The notes beneath the pieces are model-generated. The model was not told the origin of the DNA. It searched no databases and worked only from the letters and a program-made list of their open reading frames with translations. A DNA stretch of 5,701 bases from Gemmatimonadota bacterium (GTDB taxonomy: Bacteria > Gemmatimonadota > Gemmatimonadetes > Palauibacterales > Palauibacteraceae), in the NCBI GenBank assembly GCA_023554435.1, contig JAMJQV010000240.1, positions 1 through 5,701 on the forward strand. The letters run 5' to 3'. Shown here in pieces: positions 1 through 5,339 of the stretch. The position numbers and the translations under genes were made by a program. Numbering within the stretch: the stretch's first letter is position 1; every line of letters begins with the position of its first letter.

Positions 1-139
1 TGAGGCCGACCTGTGACGCGACGGCTCGCATCGAGAGGGCATTCAAACCGCCCTCGGCCAGCAGGTTGCGAGCGGCCTCGAGAATGGCGGTCTCGGTCTC
101 TCTCGAGCCCACCTTCTCGGCGATGTGAGATTCTGTCAT
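1..139 (-). CDS. TetR/AcrR-family transcriptional regulator, N-terminal fragment
   Basis: Partial gene; only the first 46 residues are in the window and the rest lies beyond the left edge. The protein begins MTESHIAEKVGSRE, followed by ILEAARNLLAEGG (about residues 19-31) and then LSMRAVASQVGL (35-46). This is the classic TetR pattern: helix 1 with an AA..L..E.G ending, then the start of the helix-turn-helix (S/T-hydrophobic-R-x-hA..hGh). The ATG at 139 is preceded by AAGGGTG five bases upstream, which fixes the start. TetR proteins are usually about 190-220 residues, with a variable C-terminal ligand pocket. That pocket is not visible here, so the inducer cannot be guessed. The three palindromes at 150-190 sit immediately upstream, so autoregulation is very likely (inference). 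Whatever follows the gene downstream, off the left edge, may be co-regulated. Confidence 0.9.
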   Translation of the reverse strand, partial: MTESHIAEKVGSRETETAILEAARNLLAEGGLNALSMRAVASQVGL

Positions 140-149
140 GAATTCACCC

Positions 150-190
150 TTAACGGCGTTAAGTTAACATCGTTACATTAACGTTGTTAA
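150..190. promoter_or_regulatory. Triple palindromic operator array upstream of tetR
   Basis: Three copies of a 13-bp palindrome start exactly 14 bp apart: TTAACGGCGTTAA (150-162, perfect arms), TTAACATCGTTAC (164-176, one mismatch) and TTAACGTTGTTAA (178-190, perfect arms). The whole can be read as six alternating half-sites, TTAAC/GTTAA, separated by 3, 1, 3, 1 and 3 bp. The first copy directly abuts the tetR ribosome-binding site. TetR repressors bind short palindromes as dimers, and some bind as pairs of dimers over about 28 bp, which equals two units here. The AT-rich array stands out sharply in GC-rich DNA. Binding by the adjacent TetR is inferred from position and symmetry. Confidence 0.8.
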
Positions 191-202
191 CCGCTACGTC
201 AA
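174..202 (-). promoter_or_regulatory. Candidate tetR promoter overlapping the operator array
   Basis: On the minus strand a TTGACG hexamer (197-202, five of six to the sigma-70 -35 consensus) is followed after 16 bp by TAATGT (175-180), a weak -10 candidate with three of six matches. The putative -10 and start site lie inside operator copies 2 and 3, so a bound repressor would block polymerase. The good -35 and the position 35-60 bp before the tetR start codon support it; the poor -10 keeps confidence moderate. Confidence 0.4.
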
Positions 203-246
203 GGGGCGAGGTTGGACCCCATACCACTGCGTGTATGAGGGAGCTT

Positions 247-861
247 TCAGTCCGCCGTCACCTCGAGCCTGCACCGGATGGAATACGAGCCCTGCGTGCC
301 CTTTCCCGACACCTCGTACTCGCCGGGACCGGAAAGAACTGCCGATCCTCGAAAGAGAGGCCGGTCCCCGCCCGCCAGTCGCGTCACGAGAGTCGACTCG
401 AGGTCGGTGGCAGCCGTGCCCAGCGAGTCGGACACGACCCACGCCTGGTCGGGGACCGCTGCGCGGGCCCGGCCAATGAGGGTGGCTACGATGTCGCCCA
501 GGGCACGTCGGAGGCGATCCCACCCGTCCGCACGGTTGACGTCCAGCACCTTGAACTGCACCGAATGCACGGAGTCGCCGCGCACCAGGAGGATCAGGCG
601 GTCCCATGCGTCAATGCGCGACATGTTGAACGAGGAGACTTTTCCATCGCCGGCCGCCCGTACGTACTCGGGAGTACCCTTTCTCTCGGGGTCGCACTCC
701 CAGTATCGGTCGAGGTCCGGAAGCACGGCGTGCTCGGTGTCGTGCTCACCCCGACCGTTCACATACCTGACATCGGCGACGAAACGGAAGTTGGCCTTCC
801 GTCGGGGAAGTTTGCGAGGGAAATCGAATCCAGTGAGAACCAGCTCGTAGGTTTGCGGCAT
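247..861 (-). CDS. Hypothetical protein, 204 residues, no recognised family
   Basis: I do not recognise this protein. The open frame extends further upstream, but the ATG at 861 is preceded by GAGGAGG with a six-base gap, an excellent ribosome-binding site, so the start is taken there (MPQTYELVLTGFDF). The product is soluble, with no signal peptide or membrane segment. It shows alternating hydrophobic/polar stretches typical of beta strands at both ends (TYELVLTG near residues 4-11; SYSIRCRLEV near 192-201). A central part is rich in Trp and charged residues (W54, W86, W114, W141), and a helix-like stretch WDRLRRALGDIVATLIGRARAA spans 114-135. It lies 130 nt downstream of the HPF-like gene and upstream of tetR on the same strand, so it may be the last gene of the Rieske operon or have its own promoter. 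An antisense frame over much of this gene is best treated as a shadow. Confidence 0.7.
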   Translation of the reverse strand: MPQTYELVLTGFDFPRKLPRRKANFRFVADVRYVNGRGEHDTEHAVLPDLDRYWECDPERKGTPEYVRAAGDGKVSSFNMSRIDAWDRLILLVRGDSVHSVQFKVLDVNRADGWDRLRRALGDIVATLIGRARAAVPDQAWVVSDSLGTAATDLESTLVTRLAGGDRPLFRGSAVLSGPGEYEVSGKGTQGSYSIRCRLEVTAD

Positions 862-874
862 GGCGCCTCCTCTG

Positions 875-895
875 CGTGAACGTCTCGCGTTCACG
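875..895 (-). promoter_or_regulatory. Inverted repeat just upstream of the 204-residue gene's ribosome-binding site
   Basis: Perfect 8-bp arms CGTGAACG and CGTTCACG are separated by a five-base loop, a few bases upstream of the GAGGAGG ribosome-binding site of the gene starting at 861. It could be a protein-binding operator for a promoter in the 130-nt gap, or an RNA hairpin in the leader. It lacks a following U tract, so it does not look like an intrinsic terminator. The sequence cannot decide between the options. Confidence 0.4.
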
Positions 896-991
896 TGGTT
901 TGAGGGGCGCAGTTTCGTGGACTCTGCCCGACCGGCGGGATCGGCCGGGGCGCAAGACTCCAACAACTCTAGCGGAAGGGCGCGGCTGACT

Positions 992-1273
992 TCAAGGGGA
1001 GGCCGTATCCTCCAGCGCACGTTCCAGCTTCCGTTCCAGGTCCTTGAAGGCCCGGTCCCAGTCGCTGGCCTCCGCGTGTCGGACGACGGTGTCCTGCTTC
1101 TCACCCCACGACAGCACCAGACCCACGGCCCTGGTGGTCTCGCGCTCCTCGAGCACGAACTTGGCCAGCTGCAGTCCGGTCGCCCGGGCTGAAAGGTCCG
1201 TCGACACGGCCTCGACCATCGCCTCCAGGTCCCCGGTCAGCTCCGTGCCGCGCGTCGAGATCTGTGTCTGCAT
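992..1273 (-). CDS. Small HPF/RaiA-like (ribosome hibernation fold) protein
   Basis: This 93-residue protein is about the size of short hibernation-promoting factors (roughly 95-110). It starts MQTQISTRGTELTGDLEAMV, comparable to the family's opening strand and helix (IxGRNxELTxxLxxYV). It has a beta-hairpin-like middle (AVGLVLSWGEKQDTVVRHAEAS, 49-70) and ends with a helix ASDWDRAFKDLERKLERAL (69-87), close to the family's closing helix (A..xDMYxAIDxLxxKLxRQL). These proteins bind the 30S decoding region and inactivate ribosomes in stress. Several conserved basic positions are acidic here, so ribosome binding is uncertain and the fold may serve another role. The ATG at 1273 has an AGGGGAC ribosome-binding site. 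The gene follows the Rieske oxygenase by 45 nt, suggesting one transcript. Family assignment is by eye and moderate. Confidence 0.6.
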   Translation of the reverse strand: MQTQISTRGTELTGDLEAMVEAVSTDLSARATGLQLAKFVLEERETTRAVGLVLSWGEKQDTVVRHAEASDWDRAFKDLERKLERALEDTASP

Positions 1274-1318
1274 GTGTTGTCCCCTGTGTGTCGTAGCCCC
1301 TGCTCGCGGGCGTCGTCT

Positions 1319-2476
1319 TCAGTCGTCATTTCTCGGGTCCAGCGGCTCGGGTGGAGTAATCGGACTCTCCTCACCTTGTAGCCAGCGACCGTACGCCTCG
1401 CGAACCAGGTTCTGGAAGTGGTACACGCCACTCTCGAACTTGACCGAAAAGCGTCCACGGTCGTAGCCGCGGGATTGCAGGCCTCGCTGAACGTGTTCGC
1501 AAATATCGATGTCCTCGTCCTGAACGCGATCGGCGAACGCTATGTCCTCGTCGATCTTTCGGCGAGCGGCCTCCGATTCGATGTCGTCATAGAAGTACTC
1601 GAAGACCACGCGACAGTTCTGGTGATCGACCGGTACGACGAGGTTCGTCTGCAGGCGGCCCGGCAGGATGTTGAGCATGTAGTTCGGGAAGACGCAGTAG
1701 TACCAGGCCTCACCTCCGCCCTGGCGCTCGTAGATGTTCTCTTCGTTCGTCAACTCGCTGGTCTGGAGCGAGTACCATTCGCGGGTCTCCGTTTTGTAGC
1801 TGCGGAAGTCGTACAGAGTCATCAGCTCCGGGTGAACGATCGGAACGTGGTAGCCTTCCAGGAAGTTCTCCACGTAGACTTTCCAATTCGCGCGCACGTC
1901 GTACTCGACCCGGCGGTAGTTCTGCATCTGCCCGGGACGCACCGGTGATATTCGCTCACTGATACCGCGCAGCACCTGGTCGAGTGGCACGGCTCCGGGG
2001 TCCAGGTTGACGAAGATCTGCCCCTCCCATGACTGCACCTGGATCGGCACCAGCCCGTAGTCCTCCCGGTCGAACAGCTCGACGAGGTTCCAGTGCGGCA
2101 CGCCCCGCAGGGTGCCGTCCAGCTGGTAGGTCCAGCCGTGGTACTCACATTGGAGGACCCGGCCACATCCATCCGCCGTGGCCAGGGGACCTCCCCGATG
2201 TCGGCACACGTTGTAGAAGGCCCGTAGCTCCCCCGAGCGATCCCTTACGACGACCACCGGATCCCCGGCCACGTCAGCGACGAACCACGAACCCAGCTCG
2301 GCCAGGCGCCCCTCGTGTCCCACGCCCTGCCAGGTGCGGGCGAAGATCGCCTCCGAGTCGAGCTGGTGGAAGCGCGGCTCCGTAAACCATGCCGATGGAA
2401 TCGTCTCGGCACGGGCCAGGGCCGGTCGGCCCTTCAATTCCTCGGCGACATCGGCGAAGGCATTTCGGTCCGCCAT
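1319..2476 (-). CDS. Rieske non-heme iron oxygenase, alpha subunit (quaternary-amine/ring-hydroxylating type)
   Basis: A 385-residue oxygenase with an N-terminal Rieske domain: C91-R-H93 and C110-EY-H113 ligate the [2Fe-2S] cluster. The C-terminal catalytic domain carries NWKVYVENFLEGYHVPIVHP (residues 198-216), where H210 and H215 bind mononuclear iron and E207 occupies the bridging position. The acidic run D320/D322/D324, in QDEDIDICEHVQRG, supplies the third ligand. Naphthalene dioxygenase has Asp at the bridging site; Glu there, with the E.VQRG tail, resembles carnitine, choline and glycine-betaine monooxygenases (CntA/GbcA-like). Substrate is therefore probably a methylated amine or small aromatic (inference). 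Electrons come from NAD(P)H via a reductase, none of which is visible nearby. The ATG at 2476, with GGAGAG six bases upstream, is preferred over an upstream GTG at 2524 that lacks a good site. It is probably first in an operon with the HPF-like gene and divergent from the flavin-reductase gene. Confidence 0.93.
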   Translation of the reverse strand: MADRNAFADVAEELKGRPALARAETIPSAWFTEPRFHQLDSEAIFARTWQGVGHEGRLAELGSWFVADVAGDPVVVVRDRSGELRAFYNVCRHRGGPLATADGCGRVLQCEYHGWTYQLDGTLRGVPHWNLVELFDREDYGLVPIQVQSWEGQIFVNLDPGAVPLDQVLRGISERISPVRPGQMQNYRRVEYDVRANWKVYVENFLEGYHVPIVHPELMTLYDFRSYKTETREWYSLQTSELTNEENIYERQGGGEAWYYCVFPNYMLNILPGRLQTNLVVPVDHQNCRVVFEYFYDDIESEAARRKIDEDIAFADRVQDEDIDICEHVQRGLQSRGYDRGRFSVKFESGVYHFQNLVREAYGRWLQGEESPITPPEPLDPRNDD

Positions 2477-2494
2477 TGACCGCTCTCCAGGTAG

Positions 2495-2511
2495 GACCGG
2501 ATCGACCGGTC
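2495..2511. promoter_or_regulatory. Interrupted palindrome upstream of the Rieske gene
   Basis: GACCGG-ATCGA-CCGGTC has perfect 6-bp arms with a 5-bp spacer, 19 bp before the Rieske start codon in the divergent intergenic region. It could be an operator or a leader hairpin. GC-rich arms of this length can arise by chance in this DNA, so it is a weak candidate. If the upstream GTG at 2524 were used, it would lie inside coding sequence. Confidence 0.3.
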
Positions 2512-2529
2512 GCAGGGGCTTCACGTGAT

Positions 2530-2547
2530 GTGGCTATTTACGGCCAC
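2530..2547. promoter_or_regulatory. AT-cored inverted repeat in the divergent Rieske/flavin-reductase promoter region
   Basis: GTGGC (2530-2534) and GCCAC (2543-2547) flank TATTTACG, the only AT-rich core in the 112-bp gap between the two divergent genes. The core may contain a -10 element (TATTTA, three of six matches) and the arms an operator half-site pair. Evidence is limited to symmetry and position; no good -35 element was found for either direction. Confidence 0.25.
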
Positions 2548-2588
2548 CAGTGCCATGATGTAAGGGCGAAACGAAAGGGAGATCCGAG

Positions 2589-3197
2589 ATGACGCCCAAG
2601 CCACTTCAAGCTTTAGTTAAACTGAATCTTGATAAGCCCATATGGGATAGGTTTTTCTGGGTCTCGCCACTAACCGTGGTTGGGACGCTCGAAGAAGACG
2701 GAACTCCGAACCTGGCTCCCAAGCACATGGCCACTCCCATGGGGTGGCAGAACTACTTCGGCTTCGTCTGCACCCCGCGGCATTCCACGTACAGGAACAT
2801 CGAGCGGGACGGCGTCTTCACGGTCTCGATGCCCCGTCCCGACCAGGTGGTGCTCGCCAGCCTGTGCGCGGCTCCGAGGTGCGACGACAGCGCCAAACCG
2901 GTCCTCGGGGCCCTGCAGACACGACCGGCTACGAGAGTTTCTGGAGTCCACCTGGCCCAGTCTTACCTCTTCTTCGAGTGCGAGCTCGATCGCATGGTGG
3001 ATGGGTTTGGCGAGAACAGTCTCGTGGTGGGCCGGATCGTCGAGGCTGCAGTCGCCAGGGACTCCCTGCGCACGCTGGAGCGGGACGGGCAGGACATGAT
3101 TCATGACGCCCCGATGCTCGCGTATCTTCAGCCGTGGCGGTTCGCTTCCATAACGCAGACCTACGCGTTCCCCCTCCCCGACGGATTCGAGCGCTGA
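2589..3197 (+). CDS. Flavin reductase-like, FMN-binding split-barrel protein
   Basis: A 202-residue protein of the flavin reductase-like (DIM6/NTAB) family. The pattern TLEEDGTPNLAPKHMATPMGW (33-53) matches the family's opening strands where flavin phosphate contacts lie. STYRNIERDGVFTVSMP (66-82) corresponds to the typical D/S-T-x-x-N-I-x-x-x-x-F-x-V-N stretch. FFECELDRM...SLVVGRIVEAAV (128-155) is the usual barrel end where these proteins dimerise. Members reduce FMN with NAD(P)H for partner oxygenases, or simply bind flavin; the substrate here is unknown. The start at 2589 follows AAAGGGAGA about six bases upstream. The first 90 bases are AT-richer than the neighbourhood, probably easing translation initiation. 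The M20 peptidase gene starts 5 nt after its stop, and the Rieske oxygenase gene is divergent, so a role in the same pathway is plausible but not shown. There is no iron-sulphur motif, so it is not a standard Rieske reductase. Confidence 0.82.
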   Translation: MTPKPLQALVKLNLDKPIWDRFFWVSPLTVVGTLEEDGTPNLAPKHMATPMGWQNYFGFVCTPRHSTYRNIERDGVFTVSMPRPDQVVLASLCAAPRCDDSAKPVLGALQTRPATRVSGVHLAQSYLFFECELDRMVDGFGENSLVVGRIVEAAVARDSLRTLERDGQDMIHDAPMLAYLQPWRFASITQTYAFPLPDGFER

Positions 3198-3202
3198 TCG
3201 GG

Positions 3203-4459
3203 ATGGTCAACGAAGTCGCGCCCCGGATTCTCGAGCACCTGCTCTATAGGGAGCGGGAGATGGTTCGGCTGCTCAGCCGGCTCTCAGAGGCGGAATCGCC
3301 CTCCCTCGATGCGGCATCGCAGGCAGGTCCCCAGGCGATTCTCCGCCTGGAGTTGGAGCGTCTCGGTTTCGTGGTACGCACCATTCCGGGGGTGGAGTCC
3401 GGTGGGCAGCTGCTGGCGATACCGCACGGCCGACCCAAGAACCGCTCCAGCCAGCTTCTGGTCGGACACTGTGACACGGTCTGGGAGACCGGCACTCTCG
3501 ACACCATGCCCGTGATCGAGAAGGGCGGCCGGCTGTACGGACCCGGCACGTACGACATGAAGGGCGGGCTCGTGAACATCCTGTTCGCTCTTCGGGCCCT
3601 TCAGACACTGGGGCTCCAGCCCGAGGTGACGCCGATCGTCCTGGTCAACTCGGACGAGGAGATCGGCAGTTGCGACTCGATGAGGCACATCAAGCGGCTC
3701 GCGAAGGTCTCGGAGCGGGTGTTCGTGCTGGAGCCGGCTCTCGGGCCGGCCGGGAAGCTCAAGACCGCGCGCAAAGGCAATGGCTTCTTCGAGATCCGGG
3801 TGCTGGGGCGGGCGGCCCACGCCGGGTTGGAGCCCGAGCGGGGGGCCAGTGCGATCCTGGAGCTGTCGATGGTCATCCAGCGGCTCTTCGCCCTCAACGA
3901 CGCGGAACGTGGGATCACGGTCAACGTCGGGACGATCGACGGGGGCCTTCGCACCAACATCGTGGCCCCGGAGAGTCGGGCCACGGTGGACATCCGGGTC
4001 CTCACGATCGCCGACGCTCGCCGAATCGAGGCCGAGGTGTTATCGCTCGAGGCCACCACGCCGGGAACTGAGTTGGTCATCACGGGGACCATGAACCGGC
4101 CTCCCATGGAACGGACGCCCGGAAACCAGCACCTGTGGGAACTGGCGGAGGCGGCGGGCAGGAGACTGGGCCTCCACCTTCAGCAGGGAACATCGGGCGG
4201 GGGATCCGATGGCAACGTCACGAGCCTGTTCACCCCGACCCTCGACGGACTCGGCCCGATGGGCGATGGCGCTCACGCGTCCCATGAGCATGTCGTGGTG
4301 CGAAGCCTGCCTGAGCGGGCCGCTCTCCTGGCCATGCTCCTCCTCGAGCCATCCATGGCCGAGGTGGCGAGGGCCAACCACGGAAACCCTGCCAGAGACG
4401 AAGCGGAAGCGCTGCTCAAGGGCGCGAATTCGCACGCCCACCAGACGCCCAGGGCCTAA
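3203..4459 (+). CDS. M20-family metallopeptidase, carboxypeptidase G2-like
   Basis: A 418-residue di-zinc hydrolase, matching the roughly 415 residues of carboxypeptidase G2. Visible metal and catalytic residues are H89 (GHCDTVW), bridging D118 (GTYDMKGG), general base E152 and ligand E153 (SDEEIGS), E177 (VLEPAL) and H358 (GDGAHASHEHV). The lid/dimerisation domain spans roughly 190-300 and includes GRAAHAG with H206, which in this family reaches across the dimer. Such enzymes cleave C-terminal glutamate from folates or other N-acyl amino acids; the exact substrate cannot be read here. No signal peptide is seen, so it is probably cytoplasmic. The frame is open from 3134, overlapping the flavin-reductase gene. 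ATG 3203, 5 nt after that gene's stop, is chosen as giving the family's usual N-terminal helix; its ribosome-binding site is weak (CGGG), so translational coupling is likely. ATG 3260 is a less likely alternative. Confidence 0.9.
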   Translation: MVNEVAPRILEHLLYREREMVRLLSRLSEAESPSLDAASQAGPQAILRLELERLGFVVRTIPGVESGGQLLAIPHGRPKNRSSQLLVGHCDTVWETGTLDTMPVIEKGGRLYGPGTYDMKGGLVNILFALRALQTLGLQPEVTPIVLVNSDEEIGSCDSMRHIKRLAKVSERVFVLEPALGPAGKLKTARKGNGFFEIRVLGRAAHAGLEPERGASAILELSMVIQRLFALNDAERGITVNVGTIDGGLRTNIVAPESRATVDIRVLTIADARRIEAEVLSLEATTPGTELVITGTMNRPPMERTPGNQHLWELAEAAGRRLGLHLQQGTSGGGSDGNVTSLFTPTLDGLGPMGDGAHASHEHVVVRSLPERAALLAMLLLEPSMAEVARANHGNPARDEAEALLKGANSHAHQTPRA

Positions 4460-4510
4460 CAGCGCCCCAGTTCATCGTCACCGCATCGGCCCGCCGACGC
4501 CCCGAGGGTA

Positions 4511-5164
4511 TTAGCGATCGGCCCCGCAGGGATTCGAAGCGCAGGGGTTCATTCCCGAGGCTGCACACGGGTTCGCCGCGCATGGGTTGGCGGCACACGG
4601 GTTCGCCGCACACGGGTTGGCGGCACACGGGTTCATCTCGCCCGCTTGCGAGGCATCGAAACCTGCCTGAAGCTGCTCGACGCGTGCCGTCAGCGCTGCC
4701 AGTTCCACCGAGCCGTAGTCGAGGGGTGCCGCGGTCATCGGGATCGCCATGCACAGCTGGACCATTTCGGCCGCGCTCACCTGGTCGAGGCCGGCGCGGT
4801 CCATCGCCATGGCCACCGGGTGGGGGTAGGGTTCCGCGAACGAGGCGTTCATCATGGCCGTACCGTCTCCACTGTGGCAGGTGCTGCACGAGGTCGCGCC
4901 TGTACCGCTGAGGGACTGGTCACTCCACAGCTCCGTTCCCCGGGCGGCGAGCTCGTCCCGGGACATGCCGTGGTCGTTGAGCTGCCGGTCTCCTTGCCGG
5001 ATGGCATCCACCGGAAGGCCCATGCCCGCACACGGATTCGCGGCGCAGGGATTGGCCGCGCACGGGTTTGCCGACGCCATCTCGGCCTCGGCGCCTGCAT
5101 CTTCTCCACCGCATGCGGCCAGGGCAAACACGGCCATCGGGGCCAGCCAGCTCAGACGCCTCAT
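4511..5164 (-). CDS. Monoheme cytochrome c lipoprotein with NPCAA cysteine repeats
   Basis: A 217-residue exported protein. MRRLSWLAPMAVFALAACGG is a lipoprotein signal with lipobox LAAC (lipidated C18), so the mature protein is membrane-anchored on the periplasmic or outer face. One c-type heme site, C93-S-T-C96-H97, sits in a cytochrome-c-like core (about 52-170): RQGDRQLNDHGMSRDELAARG resembles the helix before heme in class I cytochromes, and M139 or M143 near C138 (LCMAIPM) may be the distal ligand. Flanking this are three NPC motifs (33-45) and seven (178-213), mostly at five-residue spacing, giving ten extra cysteines. The function of the repeats is unknown; metal binding or disulphide cross-linking are possibilities. 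The ATG at 5164 has AAGGAGAG four bases upstream; the longer open frame upstream lacks any signal for initiation. It converges with the M20 gene, with 51 nt between the stops and no clear terminator. Confidence 0.88.
   Translation of the reverse strand: MRRLSWLAPMAVFALAACGGEDAGAEAEMASANPCAANPCAANPCAGMGLPVDAIRQGDRQLNDHGMSRDELAARGTELWSDQSLSGTGATSCSTCHSGDGTAMMNASFAEPYPHPVAMAMDRAGLDQVSAAEMVQLCMAIPMTAAPLDYGSVELAALTARVEQLQAGFDASQAGEMNPCAANPCAANPCAANPCAANPCAASGMNPCASNPCGADR
4526..4633 (-). repeat. 15-bp coding repeats (C-terminal NPCAA block) with 30-bp higher-order period
   Basis: Five consecutive 15-bp units encode NPCAA (residues 178-202), followed by two more degenerate NPC units (206-213). In coding orientation the Ala-Ala codons alternate: GCCGCC, GCGGCG, GCCGCC, GCGGCG, then GCAGCC. 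Units 1 and 3 are identical and units 2 and 4 nearly so. This indicates that a 30-bp block duplicated, with later drift (inference). It is not a CRISPR array: there are no spacers and the repeat is in frame. Confidence 0.85.
5030..5068 (-). repeat. N-terminal NPCAA block of the cytochrome
   Basis: Three NPC motifs (residues 33-45) just after the lipobox linker. Unlike the C-terminal block, the codons differ in every unit (AACCCGTGC, AATCCCTGC, AATCCGTGT), so the DNA has diverged while the protein motif stayed exact. That argues for selection on the NPC peptide rather than for a fresh DNA expansion. Confidence 0.75.
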
Positions 5165-5227
5165 TTCACTCTCCTTCTCTCTGTCAGTCTCTTGGTTGCC
5201 CCCGCCTCGGTCGGGGCCATCGACTGT

Positions 5228-5257
5228 GGGAACCGCCGAATTCGTTCGGCGGTTCCC
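5228..5257. promoter_or_regulatory. Perfect 13-bp-stem hairpin between divergent cytochrome and hemolysin III genes
   Basis: Arms GGGAACCGCCGAA (5228-5240) and TTCGGCGGTTCCC (5245-5257) pair perfectly around a TTCG loop (CGAA on the other strand). It lies 64 bp upstream of the cytochrome start and about 80 bp upstream of the hemolysin III start. Neither strand has a T run after the stem, so it is not a textbook intrinsic terminator. It may be a stable leader structure in the cytochrome mRNA, or an operator. Confidence 0.6.
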
Positions 5258-5339
5258 GCCTGGACGTTCCCTGCCCGTCGAGCCGACGCTATTCTGGTAG
5301 CAGGAATCGAGATGACACTGGACAGGGAGTTTTTCGAAG

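Noticed and set aside
184..879. Plus-strand open frame of 231 residues antisense to the 204-residue gene
   Set aside because: It has no ribosome-binding site, begins inside the tetR operator array, shows no recognisable motif, and the opposite strand has a strong site and protein-like composition.
1418..1948. Plus-strand open frame of 176 residues within the Rieske gene
   Set aside because: It is fully antisense to conserved catalytic-domain coding sequence; long antisense frames are common in GC-rich DNA.
2477..2524. Extension of the Rieske protein by 16 residues from a GTG at 2524
   Set aside because: The ATG at 2476 has a clear GGAGAG site at good spacing, and the extra residues (MKPLRPVDPVLPGERS) do not resemble the family's N-terminus.
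3284..3820. Minus-strand open frame of 178 residues within the M20 peptidase gene
   Set aside because: It is antisense to the conserved zinc-site coding region, with no initiation signal or motif.
4460..4510. Bidirectional terminator between the convergent M20 and cytochrome genes
   Set aside because: No convincing stem followed by a T run could be found on either strand.
4559..4633. Possible CRISPR-like short repeats
   Set aside because: The 15-bp units are directly adjacent, have no unique spacers, and translate in frame as NPCAA in the cytochrome.
5198..5217. Second hairpin in the cytochrome leader (CCCCG/CGGGG arms)
   Set aside because: Arms are only 5 bp of G/C with a 7-base loop, expected by chance at this composition.
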